From contig JAVBJV010000009.1 of the NCBI GenBank assembly GCA_031546815.1, positions 1-62,328 on the forward strand: a stretch of DNA of 62,328 nucleotides. Direction: 5' to 3'. Shown piece after piece: positions 7,494-16,119 of the stretch. A program made the translations under genes and the position numbers. The notes under the pieces are model-generated. The model worked only from the letters and a program-made list of their open reading frames with translations, had not been told where the DNA came from and did not search any database. How positions within the stretch are numbered: the first letter of the stretch is position 1; every line of letters begins with the position of its first letter. Origin of the DNA: JAVBJV01 sp031546815. GTDB taxonomy: Bacteria; Pseudomonadota; Alphaproteobacteria; Acetobacterales; Acetobacteraceae.

Positions 7494-9299
7494 TTATTCC
7501 CCGGCTTCTTCCCGCAGCGTCTCCAGACGGATCCATTCTTCTTCCATCTTATGCAGCTTGCCCTCGGCCTCGGTTACGGCGGTGCTGTGTTTGGCGAAGG
7601 TGGCCGGGTCGCGCTGATACAGTTTCGGGTCGGCCAACAGGCCATGTAAACGCGCGATCTCAGCCTGCAGACTTTCCATTCGGGCAGGCAGATTTTCCAG
7701 CGCGTGCTTGTCCTTGAAGCTCATGCGTTTTTTGACGACGGGGGTGGCTTTTTCACCACGTGTGCTTTTCTTTTCCAGCATCACCTGTGCACGCGCCTGC
7801 ACGCCATAGCCGCGCTGGGCGATCAGGTCTGAATAGCCACCCGCATATTCCTGCCATACCCCGTCACCTTCGGACGCGATCACCGATGTCGTCACCCGGT
7901 CCAGAAAATCGCGGTCATGGCTGACGATCAGCACTGTGCCGCCGTAATCGGCCAGCACTTCCTGCAGCAGGTCCAGCGTTTCCATGTCCAGATCGTTGGT
8001 CGGTTCGTCCAGCACCAGCAGGTTCGACGGCGTGGCCAATGCCCGCGCCAGCAGTAACCGCCCGCGCTCGCCACCCGACAGCACATGCACCGGGGCGCGC
8101 GCCTGTTCGGGCAGGAACAGGAAGTCCTTCATGTAACCGATCACGTGCTTGGTCGTGTTGCCGACATGCACGATATCGCCATGCCCGCCGGTCAGCGCCT
8201 CGGCCAGGGTGGTGTTGGGGTCCAGGCTCTCGCGCTTCTGGTCCAGCACCACCATGTTGAGCGCCGTGCCCAGTGTCACCGTCCCCGTATCCGGCGCCAG
8301 AGTGCCGGTCAGCATCGAGAGCAGCACGCTCTTCCCCGCGCCGTTCGGGCCGACGATGCCGATCCGGTCGCCGCGCATGATGTTGGTGGTGAAGCTCTGC
8401 ACCACGGGCGTCTTGCCGTCGAACGACTTGCTGATGTCCTCGGCGGCGATCACCAGCGAACCGGATCCGTCGCCCTCCATCGCCGTGGCCTTTACGCGGC
8501 CCGGCGCAATCACCCGGTCGCGGCGCTTCTGGCGCAGGGCGTGCAGGTCGCCCAAGCGCTTCACATTGCGCTTGCGCCGCGCGGTGACGCCGTAACGCAG
8601 CCAGTCTTCCTCGCGCACGATCTGCCGGTCGAGCTTGTGGGCGTCGCGTTCTTCCTGCTCCAGCACTTCGTCGCGCCAGGCCTCAAACTGGGCGAAACCG
8701 CGGTCAACGCGCCGCGCCATCCCGCGATCCAGCCACACCATTGCGCGCGACAGCCCCTCAAGGAACCGGCGGTCATGGCTGATGATGACCATGGCCGAGC
8801 GCATCGATTTCAGTTCGGTTTCCAGCCACTCGATCACCGGCAGGTCGAGGTGGTTGGTTGGTTCGTCCAGCAGCAGCACGTCGGGTGAGGGGGCCAGAAT
8901 CTGCGCCAGCGCGGCGCGCCGTGCCTCGCCACCGGACAGCACCGCCGGGTTTTCCTCGCCGGTCAGGCCAAGCTGTTCCAGCAGGTAACGGGCGCGATAC
9001 GGATCATCGCTGGGGCCAAGCCCAGCCTCGGCGTAGGCAAGGGTGGTAGCATAGCCCGACAGGTCCGGCTCCTGCGGCAGATAGCGCACGGTGGTGCCGG
9101 GCTGCACGAAGCGCGTGCCTCCGTCGGATGGGATCAGCCCGGCGGCGATCTTCAGCAGCGTGGACTTGCCCGAGCCGTTGCGCCCGATCAGCGCCAGCCG
9201 GTCGCCGGGGGAAATACCCAGCGATGCGCTGTGCAGCAGCGCGGTCGTCCCGAGCGTGACGCGAATATCCTGGAGCAGAAGAAGGGGTGCTGGTGCCAT
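7494..9299 (-). CDS. uup: ABC-F family ATPase, Uup-like
   Basis: This 601-aa cytosolic protein has two ABC ATPase domains in tandem and no membrane helices. Walker A motifs are GRNGSGKST and GPNGAGKSV, signature motifs are LSGGEARR and LSGGERGR, and Walker B regions are LLLDEPTNHLD and LVLDEPTNDLD. The second-domain DEPTNDLD and the C-terminal coiled coil (about residues 525-595, rich in Glu, Leu and Lys) match Uup rather than EttA or YheS. Uup-type proteins act on ribosomes or on branched DNA intermediates. It stands alone between a DMT exporter (convergent) and an asparaginase-family gene (divergent). Confidence 0.88.
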   Translation of the reverse strand: MAPAPLLLLQDIRVTLGTTALLHSASLGISPGDRLALIGRNGSGKSTLLKIAAGLIPSDGGTRFVQPGTTVRYLPQEPDLSGYATTLAYAEAGLGPSDDPYRARYLLEQLGLTGEENPAVLSGGEARRAALAQILAPSPDVLLLDEPTNHLDLPVIEWLETELKSMRSAMVIISHDRRFLEGLSRAMVWLDRGMARRVDRGFAQFEAWRDEVLEQEERDAHKLDRQIVREEDWLRYGVTARRKRNVKRLGDLHALRQKRRDRVIAPGRVKATAMEGDGSGSLVIAAEDISKSFDGKTPVVQSFTTNIMRGDRIGIVGPNGAGKSVLLSMLTGTLAPDTGTVTLGTALNMVVLDQKRESLDPNTTLAEALTGGHGDIVHVGNTTKHVIGYMKDFLFLPEQARAPVHVLSGGERGRLLLARALATPSNLLVLDEPTNDLDMETLDLLQEVLADYGGTVLIVSHDRDFLDRVTTSVIASEGDGVWQEYAGGYSDLIAQRGYGVQARAQVMLEKKSTRGEKATPVVKKRMSFKDKHALENLPARMESLQAEIARLHGLLADPKLYQRDPATFAKHSTAVTEAEGKLHKMEEEWIRLETLREEAGE

Positions 9300-9403
9300 G
9301 GTGCATGCAGGGGCCAGAGGAAGCGCCGTGCGTCAAGGGGGGATTGCATCGCGCCACCGGCTGGAGGACAAAAACGCATCAATTCCCCTCCGGAGCAGAG
9401 TCG

Positions 9404-10348
9404 ATGGATCAGAAATTCGCCCTGGCCATTCACGGCGGTGCCGGCACCATCCGCCGCACCGCGATGACGCCCGAGGCCGAGGCTGCCTATCGCGCTGGGC
9501 TGCGCACATCGCTGCTGGCGGGACATGCGGTGCTGTCGAAGGGGGGCAGCGCGCTGGACGCGGTGACGGCGGCGGTGATGGCGCTGGAGGACGACATCCA
9601 GTTCAATTCCGGCCGTGGCGCGGTCTACACGACCGAGGGCGTGCAGGAGATGGACGCCGCCATCATGGACGGTATCGACCGTCGCGCCGGGGCGGTGGCC
9701 GGGATCACCGGGCCGCGTAACCCGGTGCTGGCGGCGCGTGCGGTGATGGAAAAGTCCGAACACGTGCTGTTGATCGGGCGTGGCGCGCTGGATTTCTGCC
9801 GTCAAGCCGGGGTGGAATTTGTCGATCCGGCGTATTTCGCCAGCGAGAAGCGGCTGAAGGCACTGCACGATGAACTGAAACGCCGCCGCCTGAGCGCCAC
9901 CGACACGCGCGACGATGCGGCCAAGCACGGCACGGTCGGCGCGGTGGCGCGCGATGCGTATGGGAATGTGGCGGCGGCAACCTCGACCGGCGGGATGACG
10001 GCGAAGCTGCCGGGGCGCGTGGGCGACAGTCCGGTGATTGGCGCTGGCACCTGGGCCGAGAATGCCACCTGTGCGGTCTCGGCCACCGGGCACGGGGAAT
10101 ACTTTATCCGGTATGCGGTTGGACATGAAATCGCCTCGCGCATGCGGTATCTGCGGCAGGGCGTCGTGAAGGCGGCCGGAGATGTGGTGACGGAACTGGG
10201 CGGTATTGGCGGCTCGGGCGGGTTGATTGCGGTGGATGCGGCGGGAAATGTGTCGCTGCCGTTCAATTCCGAGGGTATGTATCGGGGCATGATCGGAGCC
10301 GATGGGGTGGCTCTGACCGGTATCTATAAAGATGAATTAACAGCGTAG
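9404..10348 (+). CDS. iaaA: Isoaspartyl peptidase / type III L-asparaginase precursor
   Basis: This 314-aa Ntn-hydrolase is synthesised as a precursor that cleaves itself before the catalytic Thr177 (in KHGTVGAV), giving alpha and beta subunits. LAIHGGAGTI at the N-terminus, NSGRGAVYT near residue 70 and TSTGGMTAK after the nucleophile are family marks. It hydrolyses isoaspartyl dipeptides and asparagine. The ATG at 9404 has GGAG 8 nt upstream; an in-frame ATG at 9287 would overlap the divergent uup gene. A short lipoprotein gene follows within 8 bp. Confidence 0.92.
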   Translation: MDQKFALAIHGGAGTIRRTAMTPEAEAAYRAGLRTSLLAGHAVLSKGGSALDAVTAAVMALEDDIQFNSGRGAVYTTEGVQEMDAAIMDGIDRRAGAVAGITGPRNPVLAARAVMEKSEHVLLIGRGALDFCRQAGVEFVDPAYFASEKRLKALHDELKRRRLSATDTRDDAAKHGTVGAVARDAYGNVAAATSTGGMTAKLPGRVGDSPVIGAGTWAENATCAVSATGHGEYFIRYAVGHEIASRMRYLRQGVVKAAGDVVTELGGIGGSGGLIAVDAAGNVSLPFNSEGMYRGMIGADGVALTGIYKDELTA

Positions 10349-10355
10349 GGTCTGA

Positions 10356-10490
10356 ATGATGCGGTCTGTATTAAGCATATTGGGGCTTGGAGTTTTACTG
10401 GCTCTGTCTGCCTGTTCCGGGATGAGCTGCGCCGGTGGCGGCGGTGGATCCTCGGGTTCCGGCGGGTGTGCGCTGTCGCGCGGTTTCTGA
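10356..10490 (+). CDS. 44-aa Gly/Cys-rich lipoprotein
   Basis: A complete short frame encodes a basic start (MMRS), a hydrophobic core (VLSILGLGVLLA) and a lipobox LSAC with the lipidated cysteine at residue 20. The mature part of 25 residues is mostly Gly and Ser with two further Cys and ends SRGF. AGGG lies 5 nt before the first ATG. It begins 8 bp after the isoaspartyl peptidase stop, so the two may share a transcript. The function is unknown; it could be a small entericidin-like or structural envelope lipoprotein. It was found by reading the gap between iaaA and cheA. Confidence 0.65.
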   Translation: MMRSVLSILGLGVLLALSACSGMSCAGGGGGSSGSGGCALSRGF

Positions 10491-10588
10491 GTATGCACGC
10501 CTGATTATAGAAAAAGTCGGATCTTAATCTTCGCGCAACAATGCCCCTGTAACTTTCCCTTCCTATAGATTTATGGATGGGCAGGGGC

Positions 10589-13189
10589 ATGGACGATCTT
10601 ATTGCGGATTTCCTTGTAGAGACGAACGAAAACCTGGGTGCGTTGGACGAAGCGATCCTGAAGCTTGAACAGGATCCGGGCGACGCGCAGACGGTTTCTC
10701 TGATCTTCCGGTTGATGCACACAATCAAGGGAACCTGCGGTTTTCTTGGCTTGCAGCGTCTGGAAGCAGTGGCGCATGCCGCTGAAAACGTGCTTGGAAA
10801 ATGCCGCGACGGTGTCCTGGTGCCAACCACGGAATCGATCACCACGGTTCTGGAAGCGATCGACCGTATCCGCCTGATCCTGACCGGTCTTGAAATATCG
10901 CAGAGCGAACCTGCTGGGGATGACGGCCAGTTGATCGCCGCGCTGGATGCGATTGTGGCGGGCGATCCGCCGCCGGCTACCGAAGCCGAACTGGAAGCGA
11001 TGTTCAACGCCCCGGCCGAAGAACCGGTTGAAGCTGTCGAAGCGGCGCCTGTCGCTGAAGTTACTGCGCCGGTTGCTGTGGAAGCGGCGCCCAAGGCCGC
11101 AGCGGCTGCGGCGGACGGGGATCAGGGTGGATCGTCGGTTGCCGGGCAGACCATTCGCGTCGGCGTTGAAGTTCTCGAAAATCTGATGACGCTGGTCAGC
11201 GAACTGGTGCTGTCGCGCAACCAGCTGCTGCAGCTGTCGCGCTCGCAGGAAGACAGCCCGTTCACGGTGCCGTTGCAGCGCCTGTCGCATATTACGTCCG
11301 ACCTTCAGGAAGGCGTGATGAAGGCGCGCATGCAGCCGATCGGCCATGCCTGGAACAAGGTGCCGCGTCTGGTGCGCGACCTTGCGCGCGACCTGAGTAA
11401 GAAGATCGACCTGGTGATGCTGGGTGCTGAGACGGAACTCGACCGTCAGGTGCTGGAACTCATCAAGGATCCGCTGACGCATATGGTGCGCAACAGTGCC
11501 GATCACGGGATCGAAGATCCCATGACGCGCCGCGCGGCGGGCAAGCCAGAAACCGGCCGCTTGACGCTGAATGCGTATCACGAAGGTGGGCATATCATCA
11601 TCGAGATCGCCGACGATGGGCGCGGTCTGCCGATGAGCAAGATCCGCGCAAAGGCAATCAGCAACGGCATTTGCAGCGAGGCGGAACTCGCGCAGATGAC
11701 GGACAATCAGATCCGCAACCTGATTTTCCACGCTGGTTTCTCGACCGCGGAAAAGGTGACGGCGGTGTCCGGCCGTGGCGTCGGGATGGACGTGGTGCGC
11801 ACCAACATCGAACGCATCGGTGGCACCATCGATGTGCAGTCGGTCGAAGGGCATGGCAGTACGTTCAGCATCAAGATTCCCATCACGCTGGCCATCGTGT
11901 CGGCGCTGATCGTGGCGGCGGGCGGCGAACGCTTTGCCATTCCGCAGATCAGCGTTGTCGAACTGGTGCGCGCCGGTGTGGATGCACCGATCGAACGCAT
12001 CAATCGCATACCGGTGCTGCGTCTGCGCAACCGTCTGCTGCCGCTGGTACGTATGTCGAAACTGCTGGGTCTGCCAGATCCGGGTGAAGCCAGCCGCGAG
12101 AGCGATTATATTGTCGTGACACAGGTCGGGTCAAACACGTTCGGCATCATTGTTGATCGCGTGTTCGACACGGAAGACATCGTCGTGAAGCCGCTGGCGC
12201 CGATCCTGCGTCACCTCAGCGTGTTCAGCGGCAACACGATCCTGGGCGATGGCTCGGTGATCATGATCCTTGATCCGAACGGGATTGCACGTGCGGCGGA
12301 AGTCGATGTGGGTCGCGGGTCTTCCAATGCGGCCAACGATACGGATCTTGGCGTGATGAATACAACATCGGCGGAAAAAGTGGCGCTGCTGCTGTTCCGC
12401 GCCGGAAGCGATGAACCGAAGGCCGTGCCGCTGACCCTGGTCTCGCGCATCGAGGATATGCCGCGCGAGAGTATCGAACGCACATCGTCCGGCGAGGAAG
12501 TGTTGCAGTATCGCGGCCATCTGTTGCCGCTGGTGCGGATGGGCATGGACACGACAAGCCCGCGTCAGCCGATCCTGGTGTTTACGGATGGCGATCGCTC
12601 GATGGGTCTGCTGGTCGACGAGATCATCGACATTGTCGAGGACGTGATGAACGTGGAACTCGGCAAGGCGCAGAACGGCACGCTTGGTTCGGCCGTCGTC
12701 AACGGCAAGGCGACCGACGTGATCGACACGGCGTTCTGGCTGTCGCAGGCGTCCACCGACTGGTTCACATCACCGGTTGAGAAAGCCGTCAGCAAGCGTC
12801 TGCTGATTGTGGAAGACAGCGCGTTCTTCCGCCAGATGCTGGTGCCGGTGCTATCTGCCGCCGGATATGAAGCGACGGCGGTGATCAATCCGGTGGAAGC
12901 GCTGCGACTGCGCGACAGCGGGGCGATGTTCGACACGATCGTGACCGATATCGAAATGCCCGAGATGAACGGTTTCGAGTTTGCGCAGGAAGTGCGGCGA
13001 GAAGGCGTGTGGAAGGATCTGCCGATCATTGCGCTCTCCAGCCTCGCCAATCCCGAGCATCTGGCACGCGGTGTGCACGCAGGGTTCACCCAGCACATCC
13101 AGAAGATGGATCGTGATGCACTGATGGACGCGATTGCACGAAGTTTCCTACCCGCCGACGAGGCGATTTATGAGGGAGTTGCAGCATGA
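10589..13189 (+). CDS. cheA: Chemotaxis histidine kinase CheA with two CheW-like domains and a C-terminal receiver
   Basis: This 866-aa kinase has, in order: an HPt domain with phospho-accepting His44 (MHTIKGTCGF); an Ala/Pro/Glu-rich linker at about 105-185 in place of a CheY-binding P2 domain; the dimerisation helices at about 190-250; the ATPase with N box HMVRNSADHG, G1 DDGRGL and G2 GRGVGMDVV; two successive CheW-like domains (about 400-540 and 595-715); and a receiver domain (about 735-860) with its Asp near 786 in TDIEMPEMNG. It takes signals from chemoreceptors and passes phosphate to CheY and CheB. The start at 10589 has GGATGG 8 nt upstream; an ATG at 10577 is an alternative. It heads the operon cheA-W-Y-B-R. 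Confidence 0.93.
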   Translation: MDDLIADFLVETNENLGALDEAILKLEQDPGDAQTVSLIFRLMHTIKGTCGFLGLQRLEAVAHAAENVLGKCRDGVLVPTTESITTVLEAIDRIRLILTGLEISQSEPAGDDGQLIAALDAIVAGDPPPATEAELEAMFNAPAEEPVEAVEAAPVAEVTAPVAVEAAPKAAAAAADGDQGGSSVAGQTIRVGVEVLENLMTLVSELVLSRNQLLQLSRSQEDSPFTVPLQRLSHITSDLQEGVMKARMQPIGHAWNKVPRLVRDLARDLSKKIDLVMLGAETELDRQVLELIKDPLTHMVRNSADHGIEDPMTRRAAGKPETGRLTLNAYHEGGHIIIEIADDGRGLPMSKIRAKAISNGICSEAELAQMTDNQIRNLIFHAGFSTAEKVTAVSGRGVGMDVVRTNIERIGGTIDVQSVEGHGSTFSIKIPITLAIVSALIVAAGGERFAIPQISVVELVRAGVDAPIERINRIPVLRLRNRLLPLVRMSKLLGLPDPGEASRESDYIVVTQVGSNTFGIIVDRVFDTEDIVVKPLAPILRHLSVFSGNTILGDGSVIMILDPNGIARAAEVDVGRGSSNAANDTDLGVMNTTSAEKVALLLFRAGSDEPKAVPLTLVSRIEDMPRESIERTSSGEEVLQYRGHLLPLVRMGMDTTSPRQPILVFTDGDRSMGLLVDEIIDIVEDVMNVELGKAQNGTLGSAVVNGKATDVIDTAFWLSQASTDWFTSPVEKAVSKRLLIVEDSAFFRQMLVPVLSAAGYEATAVINPVEALRLRDSGAMFDTIVTDIEMPEMNGFEFAQEVRREGVWKDLPIIALSSLANPEHLARGVHAGFTQHIQKMDRDALMDAIARSFLPADEAIYEGVAA

Positions 13190-13680
13190 AAACGCAGGCA
13201 GGTTTTGCAGGACGTGGTCGTGTCGCACAGGGTGCGCATGGTGAAGAAACATTCGTCACACTGACTGTGGCTGACATGCTGTGCGGCATTCCGGTTCTCA
13301 GTGTTCAGGACGTTCTTCTGGCCCCGGCGATTGCGAAGATCCCTCTGGCTCCGGCAGAAGTTTCGGGCAGCCTGAACCTTCGCGGCCGCATTGTCACGGC
13401 GATCGATCTGCGTCGGCGCATCGGTCTGGAGGAAGCTGACTCCGATCTGCGCCAGACCAGTGTGGTGGTGGAAAGCCGCGGTGAATTCTACAGCCTGATG
13501 GTGGATTCCGTCGGCGATGTGCTGACCCTGGATTCCGAAGACCGCGAGGCACTGCCGTCCACACTGGCACCGTCGCTGCGCGAGTTCGCGACGTCGGTCT
13601 ACCAGCTCGACAGCGGCCTGCTGTCGGTCCTGGATGTCGCCGCGCTGACGGCGATCACAGGCGCAGCAGGGGAGGCGTAA
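13186..13680 (+). CDS. cheW: Chemotaxis coupling protein CheW
   Basis: This 164-aa single-domain CheW bridges CheA to chemoreceptors. The SH3-like core is visible: VQDVLLAPAIAKIPLAP, the conserved GSLNLRGRIVTAIDLRRR strand pair, and VDSVGDVLTL. Its ATG overlaps the cheA stop (ATGA) and a GAGGGAG ribosome site lies in the cheA tail, so translation is coupled. The cheY gene starts 2 bp after its stop. Confidence 0.93.
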   Translation: MKTQAGFAGRGRVAQGAHGEETFVTLTVADMLCGIPVLSVQDVLLAPAIAKIPLAPAEVSGSLNLRGRIVTAIDLRRRIGLEEADSDLRQTSVVVESRGEFYSLMVDSVGDVLTLDSEDREALPSTLAPSLREFATSVYQLDSGLLSVLDVAALTAITGAAGEA

Positions 13681-13682
13681 TC

Positions 13683-14057
13683 ATGCCCGGGCAGAAGGTG
13701 TGTCTTGTTGTTGATGATAGTGCAGTTATCCGCAAACTGTCGCGCCGTATGCTCGAAAAGAATGGCTTTCGGGTTGAGGAGGCGGCAGACGGACAGTTGG
13801 GTCTGGATGCCTGCCGCAGTATGCAGCCCGATGTCGTTCTGCTGGACTGGAACATGCCGGTGATGGATGGCATCACCATGCTGCGCAAGCTGGTGGCGGA
13901 AGCGCCCACGCATATGCCGCAGGTGCTGTTCTGCACAAGCGAAAGCGAGATGTCGCGTATCTGTGATGCGCTTGAAGCCGGTGCCAGCGAATACATCATG
14001 AAGCCGTTCGACGAAGAGATTTTGTTGAGCAAACTGACTCAGGTTGGAGTGATGTAA
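13683..14057 (+). CDS. cheY: Response regulator CheY
   Basis: This 124-aa stand-alone receiver domain has the acidic pair Asp11-Asp12, phospho-acceptor Asp55 (VVLLDWNMPVMDG), a conserved Ser/Thr (CTSES) and the switch Lys in MKPFDE near residue 105. No output domain is attached, so it acts by binding a partner, normally the flagellar motor switch. Given its place between cheW and cheB, it is the cognate CheY of this CheA. GGGGAGG in the end of cheW is the ribosome site, and its stop overlaps the cheB start (TAATG). Confidence 0.92.
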   Translation: MPGQKVCLVVDDSAVIRKLSRRMLEKNGFRVEEAADGQLGLDACRSMQPDVVLLDWNMPVMDGITMLRKLVAEAPTHMPQVLFCTSESEMSRICDALEAGASEYIMKPFDEEILLSKLTQVGVM

Positions 14058-15190
14058 TGCTTCCAACAGCGGCAACTTTACCCCGCCCGGCCAATACGGT
14101 CGGCGCGGAGCAGATCGTGCGCGTTGCAGTGTGTGATGATTCACCGCTGATCCGTAGCATCGTCGCGCGTTCGCTTGAATCATCGCCGCAGATCAGTGTG
14201 GTGTTGCGTGCAGGAAACGGGCGCGAACTTCTCGACCAGTTGCGGGCGACGAAAGTGGACGTGATCGTCCTCGATATCGAAATGCCCGTAATGGATGGTC
14301 TGACGGCATTGCCGTTGATCCTGAAAGCGGCGCCCGATGTGCGCGTCGTGATGGCCTCGACGCTGACGACGCGCGGTGCCGATATTACCATGCGTGCGTT
14401 ACAGCTTGGCGCGGCGGATTACGTGCCAAAGCCCACCAGCCTGGCGGGTGTCAGCGGGGACGATACGTTCCGGCGCGATCTGGTGGCCAAGGTGCGTGCG
14501 CTTGGCGCACGGCGTGGCAAGGTGGCCGTGGTTGCCGGGCAGCCGGGGCTGCCGGGGGCAAAAAAGATACTGACGCGTGCTGCACCGACCCTGCCGCCAC
14601 GTGTGCTGGCGATCGGCAGTTCGACGGGCGGGCCGCAGGCTCTGCTGTCGGTGATCCCGGCATTGGGGCGCAAGTTTCCGCTGCCGATTTTGCTGACCCA
14701 GCATATGCCGGCGGCGTTCACGGCCATGCTGGCGGAACATATCAATCGTCTGGGCGGCCCGACCTGTGCGGAAGCCGTTGATGGCGAGGTGCTGCGCCCC
14801 GGCCATGTGCATCTGGCGCCGGGTGGGCGACACATGGTGGTTTCGGGTAGTGGCGCGTCGTTGACCGTCCGCCTGAACGACGATCCGCCCGAGAATTTCT
14901 GCCGTCCTGCGGTCGATCCTCTGCTGCGCAGCCTGGCAGTTGCGACGGGTGATCGCACATTAGCGGTGATCCTGACCGGCATGGGCACCGATGGTCTGCG
15001 CGGCGGCGAGAAGCTGATCGCCGCATCCGGCGGGATGATCGCGCAGGACGAGGCAAGCAGTGTCGTCTGGGGTATGCCCGGCGCGGTGACGCAGGCTGGG
15101 CTGTGCTTTGCCGTTCTGCCCCTCAAAGAGATCGCTGGAAAAATCCTGAGCATTGTTGGCGGTCGGCCGCTGGCAGGAGCACGCGCATGA
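14057..15190 (+). CDS. cheB: Chemoreceptor glutamate methylesterase CheB
   Basis: This 377-aa protein joins a receiver domain (about 20-135, phospho-Asp73 in VLDIEMPVMDG) to a methylesterase domain (about 183-370). The catalytic triad is visible as Ser189 (IGSSTGG), His216 (TQHMP) and Asp312 (GMGTDG). It removes methyl groups from receptors when phosphorylated by CheA, giving adaptation together with CheR. It overlaps cheY by 1 bp and cheR by 4 bp. Confidence 0.94.
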   Translation: MLPTAATLPRPANTVGAEQIVRVAVCDDSPLIRSIVARSLESSPQISVVLRAGNGRELLDQLRATKVDVIVLDIEMPVMDGLTALPLILKAAPDVRVVMASTLTTRGADITMRALQLGAADYVPKPTSLAGVSGDDTFRRDLVAKVRALGARRGKVAVVAGQPGLPGAKKILTRAAPTLPPRVLAIGSSTGGPQALLSVIPALGRKFPLPILLTQHMPAAFTAMLAEHINRLGGPTCAEAVDGEVLRPGHVHLAPGGRHMVVSGSGASLTVRLNDDPPENFCRPAVDPLLRSLAVATGDRTLAVILTGMGTDGLRGGEKLIAASGGMIAQDEASSVVWGMPGAVTQAGLCFAVLPLKEIAGKILSIVGGRPLAGARA

Positions 15191-16119
15191 CCCCCGCAAG
15201 CCTTGAATTTCTGGCCGCCCTGTTGAAGGCCCGGTCAGGCCTGATCGTCGGGCGCGACAAGGATTACCTGTTGAATGCACGGCTGCTGCCGATCGCGCAT
15301 GCTGAAAAGCTGACCGATCTGGACGCGCTGGTCGCACGTCTGCGCGTGCCGGGGGCCGAGGCTATTATCGCGCGTGTGGTCGAAGCGATGACCACCAACG
15401 AATCCCTGTTCTTCCGCGATGTGCGTCCGTTCGAACATCTGCGCATGCAGGCCTTGCCGAAACTGATCGCTGCTCGTGGACCGGGTGTGCCGTTGCGGAT
15501 CTGGTCAGCCGCGTCGTCGTCCGGGCAGGAGGCGTATTCGATCGCCATGCTGCTGGCTGACAATCCTGCGCTGATGCAGGGCCGCAAGGTCGAGATCATC
15601 GGCACCGACATCGCGCGCGACCAGCTGGTGCGGGCGCGGGAAGGGATCTACACGCAGTTCGAAGTGCAGCGCGGCCTGCCGGTGCAGGCGCTGGTGAAGC
15701 ATTTCCAGCGTGCCGGGCAGAACTGGCAGATCTCCGAGAAGATCCGCAGCATGGTGCAGTTCCGTGAATGGAACCTGCTGGCGGACCTGACCGGGCTTGG
15801 CCGGTTCGACGTGGTGTTCTGCCGGAACGTGCTGATCTATTTCGATCACCCGACCAAGACCAAGACCCTGGCGGCCATTCGCAAGATCATGCCGGATGAT
15901 GGGGTTCTGTATCTTGGCGCGGCGGAAACCGTGGTGGGCGTCAGCGATCGTTTCGCACCGGAAGCTGGTGGACGCGGGGTTTACTGGCCCGTGAATGACA
16001 TTCCGGTTCCGGCTCGGCCGGCAGCCAAGCCGCCATCGGCGCCGGTTGCGGCACCTGCACCTGTGGTGCGGCCTCCGCTGAAACCCACGAATTACGGTCG
16101 TCTGCCTATCCGGGCTTGA
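15187..16119 (+). CDS. cheR: Chemoreceptor methyltransferase CheR
   Basis: This 310-aa SAM-dependent methyltransferase adds methyl groups to receptor glutamates. It has an N-terminal helical domain (about 1-75), the TTNESLFFRD segment, the SAM-binding WSAASSSGQEAYS loop near residue 110, and DVVFCRNVLIYFD near 220. A Pro/Ala-rich tail of about 45 residues follows the catalytic domain. The ATG at 15187 overlaps the cheB stop (ATGA), which is preferred over a longer frame from 15103. The last codons overlap the presumed TTG start of hisZ. Confidence 0.93.
   Translation: MTPASLEFLAALLKARSGLIVGRDKDYLLNARLLPIAHAEKLTDLDALVARLRVPGAEAIIARVVEAMTTNESLFFRDVRPFEHLRMQALPKLIAARGPGVPLRIWSAASSSGQEAYSIAMLLADNPALMQGRKVEIIGTDIARDQLVRAREGIYTQFEVQRGLPVQALVKHFQRAGQNWQISEKIRSMVQFREWNLLADLTGLGRFDVVFCRNVLIYFDHPTKTKTLAAIRKIMPDDGVLYLGAAETVVGVSDRFAPEAGGRGVYWPVNDIPVPARPAAKPPSAPVAAPAPVVRPPLKPTNYGRLPIRA

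Noticed and set aside
10571..11854. A 427-aa minus-strand frame opposite cheA
   Set aside because: Arg/His-rich antisense shadow; cheA motifs are intact on the plus strand.
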